Below are positions 44,663 through 53,080 of a stretch of DNA of 64,000 nucleotides, one piece after another. The first letter of the stretch is position 1; the number at the start of each line of letters is the position of its first letter. Origin of the DNA: Erythrobacter cryptus DSM 12079. Lineage in GTDB: Bacteria; Pseudomonadota; Alphaproteobacteria; Sphingomonadales; Sphingomonadaceae. The DNA is taken from contig NZ_AUHC01000009.1 in NCBI RefSeq assembly GCF_000422985.1, positions 62,001 to 126,000 on the forward strand, read 5' to 3'. The position numbers and the translations under genes were made by a program. The notes under the pieces are model-generated. The model was not told where the DNA came from. It saw only the letters and a program-made list of their open reading frames with translations, and ran no database searches.

Positions 44663-47047
44663 ATGCTGATGAACCACGGCGCGATCGCCCCGGCCCGCTT
44701 TTCGGCCCTGCTCGATGCTGCCGAGGTCGCGGTGCGCGCCATCCCCCCGGCCTTTCCGCTCGATGCCACCGTGGCGGTGAACCCCTTCCTCGGGCAGACC
44801 CACGAGGATCTCGCCACCGCCGCGGCGCGCCTTGCCCGGGTGGCGGGGGTGCGGCTCACCCGCTCGGGCGCGGATTACTGCGAGGCGATCGCCGCGGGCG
44901 CGATCAGCGAGACCGACCTTGCCGAAGCCCTCGCTGCCTGCCCCTCGCCGTTGACGCCCGCCGACACCGCGATGCTGCGCCACATCGCCGCGCGCATCGG
45001 CACTGCGCCTCCGCCCCCGGCGCTGCCCACGGTCGCCGATCTGGCCGCCGAGGCGAGCGGGATCGACTGGCCGGCGCTGATCGACCGCTGCTTCGGCCTG
45101 TGGGCGGCGGGCCATTTCGATCGTGGCCAGGCGCTGTGGTCGCCCGCCCCGGGGGCCGAGGCCTTCGCTGCCTGGCGCGCCTGGGCGATGCACGATCTCA
45201 CCCCGGAAATCGCCGGGCTGACGGATTTCTGCGCCCATGTCGCCTGCGCGCCGGACACCACCGAGCGCGCGATCCTCTCGGCCGCAGAGACGCTCGGGAT
45301 CGGCGATGCGGCCGCCCCCACCGCCTTCCACCGCCTGCTGATGAGCCTCGGCGGCTGGGCCCAGCACGCCCGCTGGCTGCTGTGGCAGGCCGAGCTCGAA
45401 GGCGGCACCGATCGCACCCTGCTCGATCTCCTTGCCATCCGCCTCGTCTGGGACGAGGCGCTGCTGGTGCAGTTCCCCCAGATCGCCGAAAAGTGGGCCG
45501 CGACGCTCGCCGCGCACGCCGCCCCAGTCACCCCGAGCACCGAGGAGGTGGCGCTTGCCATCCTCCAGGATGCGGCCGACCGTGGCCACCAGCGCCGCCT
45601 CGCCGCCGCGCTCGAGGGTGCGACCGATCCGGTCGAGGCGCGGCCTTTCCTCCAGGCCGCCTTTTGCATCGACGTGCGCTCGGAAGTGTTCCGCCGCGCG
45701 CTCGAGAGCCTCGATCCCAACGTCGAGACGATCGGCTTTGCCGGCTTCTTCGGCCTGCCGCTTGCGCATCATGCCCATGGCTCGGACATCCGCGAGGCCC
45801 ATCTGCCGGTGCTGCTCACCCCCGCGCTCGAGACCACCAGCGCGGGCGATCCGGCGCAAGACCAGGCCAGCCGCATCGCGGCGCGCACCACCCGCGCCTG
45901 GGGCCGCTTCCGCCAGGCGGCGGTCTCCTCCTTCGCCTTTGTCGAGGCGATGGGCCCGGTCTATGCGATCAAGCTGATCAAGGCGGCGCTGGGCTTCGTC
46001 CCGGCGCAAAGGCCCGAACCGGCGCCGCAGGTGATCGGGGGCCTCAGCCCCGCGGCCAAGGCCGATACCGCCGCCGCGGTGCTGGGCGCGATGAGCCTCA
46101 CCAAGGGCCACGGCGAGGTGGTGCTGCTGCTCGGCCACGGCGGCAATGTCACCAACAACCCGCACGAGAGCGCCTATCACTGCGGCGCCTGCGGTGGCTA
46201 TACCGGCGAGGTCTCGGCCCGGCTGCTGGCGATCCTGCTCAACGATCCCGAAACCCGCGCCGGCCTGGCCGAGCGGGGCATCACCCTGCCCGAGGACACG
46301 CTGTTTGTCGCCGGGCTGCACGACACCACCACCGACCGGATCACGCTCTATGCCGAGGATCTGCCCGAAGGTCGCCGCAGCGTGATCGGGCGGGTGACGC
46401 GGCTGCTCGACGAGGCCGGGCGCATCGCCCGGGCCGAGCGCGCCCAGCGCCTGCCCGGAGCGCGGGGCGAGACCATCGCCGCGCGGGCGCGCAACTGGGC
46501 CGAGATCCGGCCCGAATGGGGCCTGGCTGGCTGCGCCGCCTTCATCGCCGCGCCGCGCCGCGCCACCGCGGGGCGCGATCTGGGCGGACGCGCCTTCCTC
46601 CATTCCTATGATTGGCAGGCGGACAAGGACTTTGCCACGCTCGAGCTCATCATCACCGCCCCGGTGGTGGTGGCAAGCTGGATCTCGCTTCAATATTACG
46701 GCTCGTCGGTCGCGCCCGAGATGTTCGGCGGGGGCAACAAGCTGCTCCACAACGTCGTTGGCGGGTTCGGGGTGATCGAGGGCAATGGCGGGCGCCTGCG
46801 CGCCGGGCTGCCGTGGCAGGCGGTGCATGATGGCGAGCGCCTTGTGCACGAGCCGCTGCGCCTGAGCGTAATGATCGAGGCCCCGCGCGAGCAGATCCTC
46901 AAGGTGCTCGAGAAGCACCCGGACGTGCGCGCGCTGTTCGACAATGGCTGGCTGCACCTCTTTGTGCTCGAGGGCGGCAAGGTGGCGGCGCGCTACCTGC
47001 CCGGGCTGGCCTTTGCCGAGGCTGCCGCGCTCGCCAAGGCCGCCTGA
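44663..47047 (+). CDS. dabA: inorganic carbon uptake subunit DabA (carbonic-anhydrase-like)
   Basis: 794 aa DUF2309/UPF0753 protein. The zinc site of characterised DabA proteins is conserved: Cys335 and Asp337 (CIDVRSE), His492 (LGHGG) and Cys507 (HCGACGG), with His492-Cys507 spacing of 15 as in the Halothiobacillus protein. It likely hydrates CO2 to bicarbonate unidirectionally, driven by DabB. The start has AGGAG seven bases upstream. The last 60 residues form a hydrophobic/amphipathic end consistent with membrane association. Confidence 0.92.
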   Translation: MLMNHGAIAPARFSALLDAAEVAVRAIPPAFPLDATVAVNPFLGQTHEDLATAAARLARVAGVRLTRSGADYCEAIAAGAISETDLAEALAACPSPLTPADTAMLRHIAARIGTAPPPPALPTVADLAAEASGIDWPALIDRCFGLWAAGHFDRGQALWSPAPGAEAFAAWRAWAMHDLTPEIAGLTDFCAHVACAPDTTERAILSAAETLGIGDAAAPTAFHRLLMSLGGWAQHARWLLWQAELEGGTDRTLLDLLAIRLVWDEALLVQFPQIAEKWAATLAAHAAPVTPSTEEVALAILQDAADRGHQRRLAAALEGATDPVEARPFLQAAFCIDVRSEVFRRALESLDPNVETIGFAGFFGLPLAHHAHGSDIREAHLPVLLTPALETTSAGDPAQDQASRIAARTTRAWGRFRQAAVSSFAFVEAMGPVYAIKLIKAALGFVPAQRPEPAPQVIGGLSPAAKADTAAAVLGAMSLTKGHGEVVLLLGHGGNVTNNPHESAYHCGACGGYTGEVSARLLAILLNDPETRAGLAERGITLPEDTLFVAGLHDTTTDRITLYAEDLPEGRRSVIGRVTRLLDEAGRIARAERAQRLPGARGETIAARARNWAEIRPEWGLAGCAAFIAAPRRATAGRDLGGRAFLHSYDWQADKDFATLELIITAPVVVASWISLQYYGSSVAPEMFGGGNKLLHNVVGGFGVIEGNGGRLRAGLPWQAVHDGERLVHEPLRLSVMIEAPREQILKVLEKHPDVRALFDNGWLHLFVLEGGKVAARYLPGLAFAEAAALAKAA

Positions 47048-47391
47048 GGCCGCGCCGGCCCCGGCGCCCCCTGACCTCGCCGGTCACCGCCGCCCGCCAT
47101 GCGATCGCGTCCTGCCGCCCGCCTTGCGCGCGGCGGGACGGGCGGGCGGCGGCAAGCGCGGCCCTGCCAATGTTTCACGTGAAACATTTGGTGAACGCCA
47201 TCGACTGAGCGGCCACCGGGCTGCCGAACCCCGCTGGTGGCCCCTGGCGCCGTCGCGCCGCACGCAGATCGCCCCAACCTCTCAAAATTGTTAGTTGCCC
47301 ACTTCCGGGTGCAAGAGGCGTCATGTCCCCTGCAAAGGTCCGACAGACAAGGGCCAGCACAAGCGGTCAACCGCCAGGGGAGGGACAAGGA
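47048..47391. other. 344-bp intergenic region with nested inverted repeats and a parS site
   Basis: No gene seen. It holds a large GC-rich inverted repeat, CCGCCGCCCGCC at 47087-47098 pairing with 47141-47152, with a nested CCCGCC/GGCGGG hairpin at 47118-47137; this could end the dabBA transcript. parS follows at 47171-47186. The remaining 200 bp must hold the promoter of the TonB-dependent receptor; no clear -35/-10 pair was seen. Confidence 0.6.
47171..47186. promoter_or_regulatory. second parS site (ParB-binding palindrome)
   Basis: An exact copy of TGTTTCACGTGAAACA, identical to the site at 10144-10159 and 37,027 bp away. It is intergenic, between dabA and the TonB-dependent receptor. 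Confidence 0.92.
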
Positions 47392-50310
47392 ATGAGCATT
47401 GCGTCTGCTATTCGCAGCGGTTTTGTGGCCAGCGTATCGGTGATCGGCCTCATCGCCACATCGGCACAAGCCCAGGATGCATCCAGTCAGGACAGCACCG
47501 AGGAGCGCGGCGTCAGGGAAATCATCGTCACCGCACAGCGACAGGCGCAGAGCCTGCAGGACGTGCCGATCGCGGTGACCGCCTTTGATGCCACCACCCT
47601 GCAGCGTCAGCAGATCAACAACCCGCTCGACATCCAGCTCACCCTGCCCAACATCACCTTCACCAAAACCAATTTCACCGGCGCCAGCTTCACCGTGCGC
47701 GGGGTTGGCGATCTGTGCGTGGGCGTGACGTGCGATTCGGCCACCGCGATCCATGCCGAGGGCATGCCGCTGTTCGCCACCCGCCTGTTCGAATCCGAGT
47801 TCTTCGATCTTGAACGGGTCGAGGTGCTGCGTGGGCCCCAGGGCACGCTGTTCGGGCGCAATGCCACCGGCGGCGTGGTCAACTTCGTGGCGGCCAAGCC
47901 GCGCGCCGACGCAATCCGGGCAGCGGGCGAGATCGAATATGGCAATTTCGATTCGCTGCGCCTCAAGGGCATGTTCAACCTCCCGCTCGCCGATAATCTC
48001 GCGCTGCGCGTGGCCGGCACCTATCTGCGCCGCGATGGCTTTACCCAGAACGTCTTCAACAACACCCGGATCGATGGGCGCGATCTTTACGCTGTGCGCG
48101 GCAGCCTGCGCTGGGAGCCGACCGCGGACACCACCATCGATCTGATGGCCTATTACTTCCGCGAGAATGATGATCGCAGCCGCATCCAGAAGCAGCTGTG
48201 CCAGACCGACCCGACCGGCATTCTCGGCTGCCTTCCCGCGCGCCGCGACTTCGGCTTCATCAATGCCAATTCCACCTTCGTCGGCACGCTGGCGAGCCGC
48301 GAGTTCCTGATCACCCAAGGGGGTGCGGCCTTCGGTGCGCTGGGCCTTGGCAGCCTCTATGGCACCGATGCCTACAATTTCCCCGGCAACACCAATCCCG
48401 CCAATGTGCGGCAGGTGCGCACCGATTTCACGCCGAGCTATTTTGCCGAGGAAGAACAATACATGCTGCGCGTCCAGCATGATTTCGGCGGCGTCAACCT
48501 GCAGCTCACCGGGATGTATCAGCGCAACGCGGTGGACAGCCAGGTGGACTACAACCTCTCGGTCTTCAACCCGGCGGTGGCGGCCAATGCCCTTGCGACC
48601 GCGCGGCTGTTCGCCGGGGCGATCCCCGGCCTCAACAATGTCGTCAACGCCGTATCCTCGGGCAACCAGTTCTGCACCTCGCTGGCAACCGAAACCGGGC
48701 TGGGCGCCTATGGCGGTGAGCGGCTGTGCTCGGCGACGCCGCAGGATTTCGACCGTTCCAACCAGGTGGTGCGCGGCAAGACCCTCGAGGCCATCATCAG
48801 CTCGCAATGGGACAGCAATTTCAACTTCCTGCTGGGGGCGATCTACGTCAACACGGTGCTGCCCGAGAACAGCTACTATGTGAACAGCTGGGGCATCGAC
48901 TATCTGGTCGGCGTGCTCGGGGCGGCCAATGGCGGCTTTCTTGGCACCCCCTTCTTCCGCAACAACACCGATCGCTATGAGCTGGAAAGCTACGGCATCT
49001 TCGGCGAGGCCTATATCAACCTCTCCGACACGGTGAAGCTGACCGCGGGGCTGCGCTACAACCACGATGACAAATATGTCCGCGCCCGCTCCACCCTGGC
49101 GAGCTTCTTCGTGCCCTTCGGCACCACCGGCAATGCCTTCAACTCACCGCTGGCTGCGGGCTTTGATGCCGATCCGGGCCGCCCCGGGGTGCAACCCTTC
49201 CAGGAGCGCAATGTTTCCTTCAGCGAATTGACCGGCCGCGCGGTGATCGACTGGCAGGTCACGCCCGACAATCTGCTCTATGCCTCCTATGCCCGCGGCT
49301 ACAAGTCGGGCGGGATCAACCCCCCGCTCCAGCCGATCTTTGCCGTGCCGGACACCTTCGAGCCGGAATTCATCGACGCCTTTGAAATCGGCTCGAAGAA
49401 CACCTTCCTCAATGGCGCGCTGCAGGCGAACATCACCGCCTTCTATTACAAGTACAAGGGCCTGCAGCTCAGCCGCATCACCGCGCGCACCTCGGTCAAC
49501 GACAACGTCGATGCCGATATCTACGGGGTGGAAGGCGAGTTCGTCCTCGAGCCGGTGGAGAACCTGGTGTTCAACATCAGCGGCTCGGTGATGAAGACCA
49601 AGGTGACGAGCGACAAGTTCCTGGCCAATCCGCGCAATCCGGCCGGCGATCGCAGCGACGCGGTGATCATCAAGGACATCTCCAACGGGTCCAATTGCGC
49701 CATCATCAACAATGGCCCCGGTGGACAGGCCGCCACCCGGGCGTTCGTCAACAATGTCAACGCCGCGATCAATGCCGGGGCCATTCCCGGTCTGCAGGCC
49801 GGTGCAGGCTTGCAGGGGGTAACCAACTTCCCGGCTGATAGCGGCCTGCCTGCCGGGGTTGGCGGCGCCTTCAGCTTCTGCGCGGTGCTCCAGGCGCTCA
49901 GCGCCAATACCGGCTTCCAGATGCTGCCCGAAGGCGTGCTGCAGAACATTCGCGGCAACGAGTTGCCCCAGGCCCCGGACTACAAGATCTCGGCCGGGGT
50001 GCAGTACACCTTCAATGTTGGTGACAACATGAGCTTTGTGCCGCGCTTTGATGTTGCCCACACGGGCTCCAGCTTTGGCAACATCTTCAATGGCGCGATC
50101 AACCGCGTGCCCTCCTACACCGTGCTCAACGCCCAGGCCCAGTTCAATGGCCCGGACGACAAGTGGTACGTGCGCGCCTTTGTCCAGAACCTCACCAACA
50201 GCAATGCGGTGACCGGGCTTTACGTGACCGACCAGTCCTCGGGCCTGTTCACCAATGTCTTCACGCTGGAGCCGCGCCGGTACGGCCTTGCCGCCGGCTT
50301 CCGCTTCTGA
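47392..50310 (+). CDS. TonB-dependent outer membrane receptor
   Basis: 972 aa. A signal peptide ends near residue 26 (SAQAQDA). The plug domain (about 40-170) begins with the EIIVTAQR region and contains FTVRGVGD and LRGPQGTLFGRNATGGVVN. The 22-strand barrel follows, ending in aromatic GLAAGFRF. The plug includes an unusual Cys pair (DLCVGVTC) near residues 108-113, and the extracellular loops include Asn/Ala-rich, low-complexity stretches around residues 405-425 and 780-840. Substrate cannot be told; the sequence type is the general sphingomonad receptor class. Its GGAGGG site is strong. Third-codon bases look less GC-biased than in neighbours. Confidence 0.93.
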   Translation: MSIASAIRSGFVASVSVIGLIATSAQAQDASSQDSTEERGVREIIVTAQRQAQSLQDVPIAVTAFDATTLQRQQINNPLDIQLTLPNITFTKTNFTGASFTVRGVGDLCVGVTCDSATAIHAEGMPLFATRLFESEFFDLERVEVLRGPQGTLFGRNATGGVVNFVAAKPRADAIRAAGEIEYGNFDSLRLKGMFNLPLADNLALRVAGTYLRRDGFTQNVFNNTRIDGRDLYAVRGSLRWEPTADTTIDLMAYYFRENDDRSRIQKQLCQTDPTGILGCLPARRDFGFINANSTFVGTLASREFLITQGGAAFGALGLGSLYGTDAYNFPGNTNPANVRQVRTDFTPSYFAEEEQYMLRVQHDFGGVNLQLTGMYQRNAVDSQVDYNLSVFNPAVAANALATARLFAGAIPGLNNVVNAVSSGNQFCTSLATETGLGAYGGERLCSATPQDFDRSNQVVRGKTLEAIISSQWDSNFNFLLGAIYVNTVLPENSYYVNSWGIDYLVGVLGAANGGFLGTPFFRNNTDRYELESYGIFGEAYINLSDTVKLTAGLRYNHDDKYVRARSTLASFFVPFGTTGNAFNSPLAAGFDADPGRPGVQPFQERNVSFSELTGRAVIDWQVTPDNLLYASYARGYKSGGINPPLQPIFAVPDTFEPEFIDAFEIGSKNTFLNGALQANITAFYYKYKGLQLSRITARTSVNDNVDADIYGVEGEFVLEPVENLVFNISGSVMKTKVTSDKFLANPRNPAGDRSDAVIIKDISNGSNCAIINNGPGGQAATRAFVNNVNAAINAGAIPGLQAGAGLQGVTNFPADSGLPAGVGGAFSFCAVLQALSANTGFQMLPEGVLQNIRGNELPQAPDYKISAGVQYTFNVGDNMSFVPRFDVAHTGSSFGNIFNGAINRVPSYTVLNAQAQFNGPDDKWYVRAFVQNLTNSNAVTGLYVTDQSSGLFTNVFTLEPRRYGLAAGFRF

Positions 50311-50335
50311 AAGGCAAGGCGAGGCAATCTGTTGC

Positions 50336-50360
50336 GGGGCGGTCGGCAACGGCCGCCCCT
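50336..50360 (+). terminator. hairpin after the TonB-dependent receptor
   Basis: A 9-bp stem GGGGCGGTC/GGCCGCCCC with a 6-base loop, followed by TCATTCTT, 26 bp after the receptor stop. It separates this gene from tRNA-Tyr on the other strand. Confidence 0.7.
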
Positions 50361-50439
50361 CATTCTTGCCTTTGGCGCCGGGCAAGCAGGCCAGCCGCAT
50401 CCGGTTTTGCACGAAGCTTCGGCTGAAGGGCAGAAGGGG

Positions 50440-50525
50440 TGGTGGACAGGGCTGGATTCGAACCAGCGTACGCTTGCGCGGGCAGATTTACAGTCTGCTG
50501 CCTTTAACCACTCGGCCACCTGTCC
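50440..50525 (-). tRNA. tRNA-Tyr (GTA)
   Basis: Complete class II tRNA on the minus strand. The anticodon arm is GCAGA-CTGTAAA-TCTGC with anticodon GTA, the variable arm is long as expected for bacterial tRNA-Tyr, the T arm has GGTTCGAATCC, and the acceptor stem is GGACAGG/CCTGTCC. The 3' CCA is encoded. Confidence 0.97.
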
Positions 50526-50697
50526 ACACAGTCCCCGCTCTTGCGGGGGGCATCTGCGAGCCTTTCGGGCTCTTAACCTTGTGCGAGTCCCTTGCCGGGC
50601 CTGCCGCCGAGAGGCGCCCCTTTGGCGAAGCGGTGCTTGCCTGTCAATGGCCCTGCTGGCAGGGGCCTTGGGCAGCAGTCATGAGCCGGGACAAGCG

Positions 50698-51489
50698 ATG
50701 AGCAAGGCAGAACGAAAGCGCGCCCTCAGGGGCAGGGCCGGTCGGATGAAGGGCGGGCGCGGATCAGGCCGCGCCGCGCGCGCGCCGGTGCGCCTGTGGG
50801 GCCGCCACCCGGTCGAGGCCGCGCTCAAGAACCCCGAGCGCCAGCACCGCAAGCTCTGGGCCACGCCCGAGGGCCTCGCCAGCCTCGATGGCGAGCTGCC
50901 CCCCGGCTTTCCGATCGAGCACGCCCAGGCGGCCGATCTGGCCCGGCTGGTGCCGCGCGATGCGCCGCACCAGGGGCTGGTGCTCGAATGCGCCCCGCTC
51001 GAGGATGTGTTCCTCGATGAGGTGGCGCTTGGCCAACCTGAGCGGCCGATCGTGGTGCTCGATCAGGTTACCGATCCGCACAATGTGGGCGCCATCCTGC
51101 GCTCGGCGGCGGCCTTCGGGGCGGCGGCGATCGTCACCCAGGATCGCCATGCCCCGCCCGAAGGCGGGGTGCTGGCCAAGGCCGCCTCGGGCGCGCTCGA
51201 GACGGTGCCCTGGGTGCGGGTGGTCAACCTCGCCCGCGCGCTCGAGGAGCTGGCCGAGGCCGGATATTGGCGCATCGGCCTTGCCGGCGAGGCCGAGGCG
51301 GTGCTCGCCGAGATCCTGCCCGGCGGCCCGGTGGCGCTGGTGCTCGGCGCCGAGGGTGAGGGCCTGCGCCCCAATATCGCCGCCCATTGCGACGTGCTGG
51401 CGCGCCTGCCGATCAGCGCCGCGATCGAAAGCCTCAATGTCTCGAACGCCGCGGCGATTGCGCTTTATGCGCTGGCCACCCGCGGCTAG
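50698..51489 (+). CDS. rlmB: SpoU/TrmH family rRNA 2'-O-methyltransferase (RlmB-like)
   Basis: About 263 aa. A knotted (SPOUT) methyltransferase with an N-terminal L30e-like substrate-binding domain (about 30-110) and motifs VLDQVTDPHNVGAILRSA, LVLGAEGEGLR and ISAAIESLNVSNAAAIALY, which match RlmB that methylates G2251 of 23S rRNA. A basic Gly/Arg-rich tail (residues 1-30) precedes it. The ATG at 50698 lacks a strong ribosome site; an internal ATG at 50746 is a second option. It is on its own after tRNA-Tyr. Confidence 0.85.
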   Translation: MSKAERKRALRGRAGRMKGGRGSGRAARAPVRLWGRHPVEAALKNPERQHRKLWATPEGLASLDGELPPGFPIEHAQAADLARLVPRDAPHQGLVLECAPLEDVFLDEVALGQPERPIVVLDQVTDPHNVGAILRSAAAFGAAAIVTQDRHAPPEGGVLAKAASGALETVPWVRVVNLARALEELAEAGYWRIGLAGEAEAVLAEILPGGPVALVLGAEGEGLRPNIAAHCDVLARLPISAAIESLNVSNAAAIALYALATRG

Positions 51490-51528
51490 TATGCCCGCGG
51501 GGCCGCGCCGCGGCGCAATGGGAGGGGA

Positions 51529-52443
51529 ATGATCATGGCGATGCTTTCATCGATGCGGCTGCGCGCTGCGGCGCTGCTCGCCGGCCTGGCGCTGGCGCTT
51601 TCAGGCTGCTTCGTCTCGCCCGGCAAGTTCACCTCCGAACTGGTGCTGACCGGGCCTGACAGCTTCACCTTCCACTACGAGGGCGAGATCTTCTTCCTCG
51701 GCCTCAGCAAGCTGGCGCAGATGGGGGCCGAGGGGGAGGAGACCTTCACCCCTTCGCAATGCTACAAGGACGGATCGGACGAGACCCGCCCCTGCACCAG
51801 GAACGAGATCGAGGCCCAGCGCGCCGAATGGGAGGCCGGTGCCGCCGAGCGCGCTGCCAGGGCCAAGCAAGAAGCGCAGCAAATGGCCGCGATCATGGGC
51901 GGGATCGACCCCACCGATCCCAAGGCCGCCGATGAGCTGGTGGCGCTGCTCCAGCGCCAGAAGGGCTGGGAACGGGTGGTCAACAAGGGCGATGGGGTGT
52001 TCGAGGTCAGCTACCGGGTGAGCGGCAGCATGAGCCACGATTTCATGTTCCCGACGATCGAGGGCTTTCCTGCCACCAATCCGTTTGTCCAGGTGATCCA
52101 GCGCAAGGGCGGGCAGCTGCGCATCAATGCGCCGGGCTTTGCCACGCAGACGGGCGACCAGGCCGGCGGGCCAATGGGCGCGCTGTTCGGCCTCGGCTCG
52201 CTCGGCACGCTGGCGGCGATGGGCGCGGGCGATGCCCAGCAATCGGGCGAGAGCGAAGCCCTCAAGAACGTGCCCAAGATCGAGGGCACCTTTGCCATCC
52301 GCGCCGCAAGCGGGATGCGCATCCTTGCCAACAACACCGATGAAGGCCCGCGCGCCGAGGCCGACGGGGGCGAGACGCTGATCTGGCGCATCACCCCGCG
52401 CACCGCACAGATCCCGACCGCGCTGATCGCCACCACGCCCTGA
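51529..52443 (+). CDS. lipoprotein of unknown function
   Basis: 304 aa. The N-terminus is a lipoprotein signal with lipobox LALSGC (about residue 26), so it is attached to a membrane facing the periplasm. The mature part is not recognised. It has a mixed helix/strand look, an Ala/Glu/Gln-rich coil around residues 93-125 and a Gly/Ala-rich stretch near 205-235. The start follows GGGAGGGG. It stands alone between rlmB and a bidirectional terminator. Confidence 0.75.
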   Translation: MIMAMLSSMRLRAAALLAGLALALSGCFVSPGKFTSELVLTGPDSFTFHYEGEIFFLGLSKLAQMGAEGEETFTPSQCYKDGSDETRPCTRNEIEAQRAEWEAGAAERAARAKQEAQQMAAIMGGIDPTDPKAADELVALLQRQKGWERVVNKGDGVFEVSYRVSGSMSHDFMFPTIEGFPATNPFVQVIQRKGGQLRINAPGFATQTGDQAGGPMGALFGLGSLGTLAAMGAGDAQQSGESEALKNVPKIEGTFAIRAASGMRILANNTDEGPRAEADGGETLIWRITPRTAQIPTALIATTP

Positions 52444-52487
52444 CAGCCCGTGCGCGCTGCGCCGCGGCACAGCGCAAGCGGCACAAG

Positions 52488-52523
52488 AAAACCCCGCTGG
52501 CCAGGTGGCCGGCGGGGTTTTTT
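52488..52523. terminator. bidirectional Rho-independent terminator
   Basis: A strong hairpin, AAAACCCCGC with GCGGGGTTTT and additional GGCC pairs inside, flanked by A and T runs (ends in TTTTTT on the plus strand). It lies between the convergent lipoprotein and HU genes and can end both transcripts. Confidence 0.9.
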
Positions 52524-52557
52524 CGCAGCGATCCGCCAAAAAGGCTTCAGCCGCCGG

Positions 52558-52830
52558 TCAGTTGACCGCGTCCTTGAGGCCCTTTCCGGCCTTGAACTTG
52601 GGCTGGTTCGAGGCCTTGATCTTCATCGGCTCGCCGGTGCGCGGATTGCGCCCGGTCGATGCCTTGCGCTTGGCCACCGAGAAGGTGCCGAAGCCCACCA
52701 GCCGCACCTCGTCACCAGATGAAAGCGCCTTGGTGATCGCATCGAACACGCTTTCCACCGCATTGGCGGCATCGTTCTTCGACAGGCCGCTGGCGGCAGC
52801 CACGGCGCTGATCAGGTCATTCTTGTTCAT
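52558..52830 (-). CDS. hupB: DNA-binding protein HU
   Basis: 90 aa histone-like dimer that bends DNA. The family segments are present: MNKNDLISAVA at the start, GFGTFSVAKRKASTGRNP and the DNA-arm GEPMKIKAS. It is the expected length. The ATG at 52830 is preceded by AAGGGGG. The gene is separated from lon by 250 bp, which contain a TTGACA on the minus strand at 52917-52922, a candidate -35. Confidence 0.98.
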   Translation of the reverse strand: MNKNDLISAVAAASGLSKNDAANAVESVFDAITKALSSGDEVRLVGFGTFSVAKRKASTGRNPRTGEPMKIKASNQPKFKAGKGLKDAVN

Positions 52831-53080
52831 AAGGGGACCCCCTCGTTCGTGGATGTTCTGGTCTGGATGAATCGCGCTTGCGGAAAGGCCAGAGATTGAG
52901 ACCTTTTTGCAGGACCTGTCAAAGGCAAACCGCCGCACGCGGGCAGCCTCTGGCAAGGCTGCCACGCCCACCCTGCCGGGCACGAAACGGCGGCAGGGGA
53001 TTTCAAGCGGTTGCCCTCACATCTGCCGGAACAAGTGCGACCCTGCCGCGAATCACGGCAAGTGGGGGCGTTCTAGCGGC

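Noticed and set aside
44378..46957. A very long open minus-strand frame opposite dabA
   Set aside because: Same explanation; the dabA reading with metal ligands and ribosome site is far stronger.
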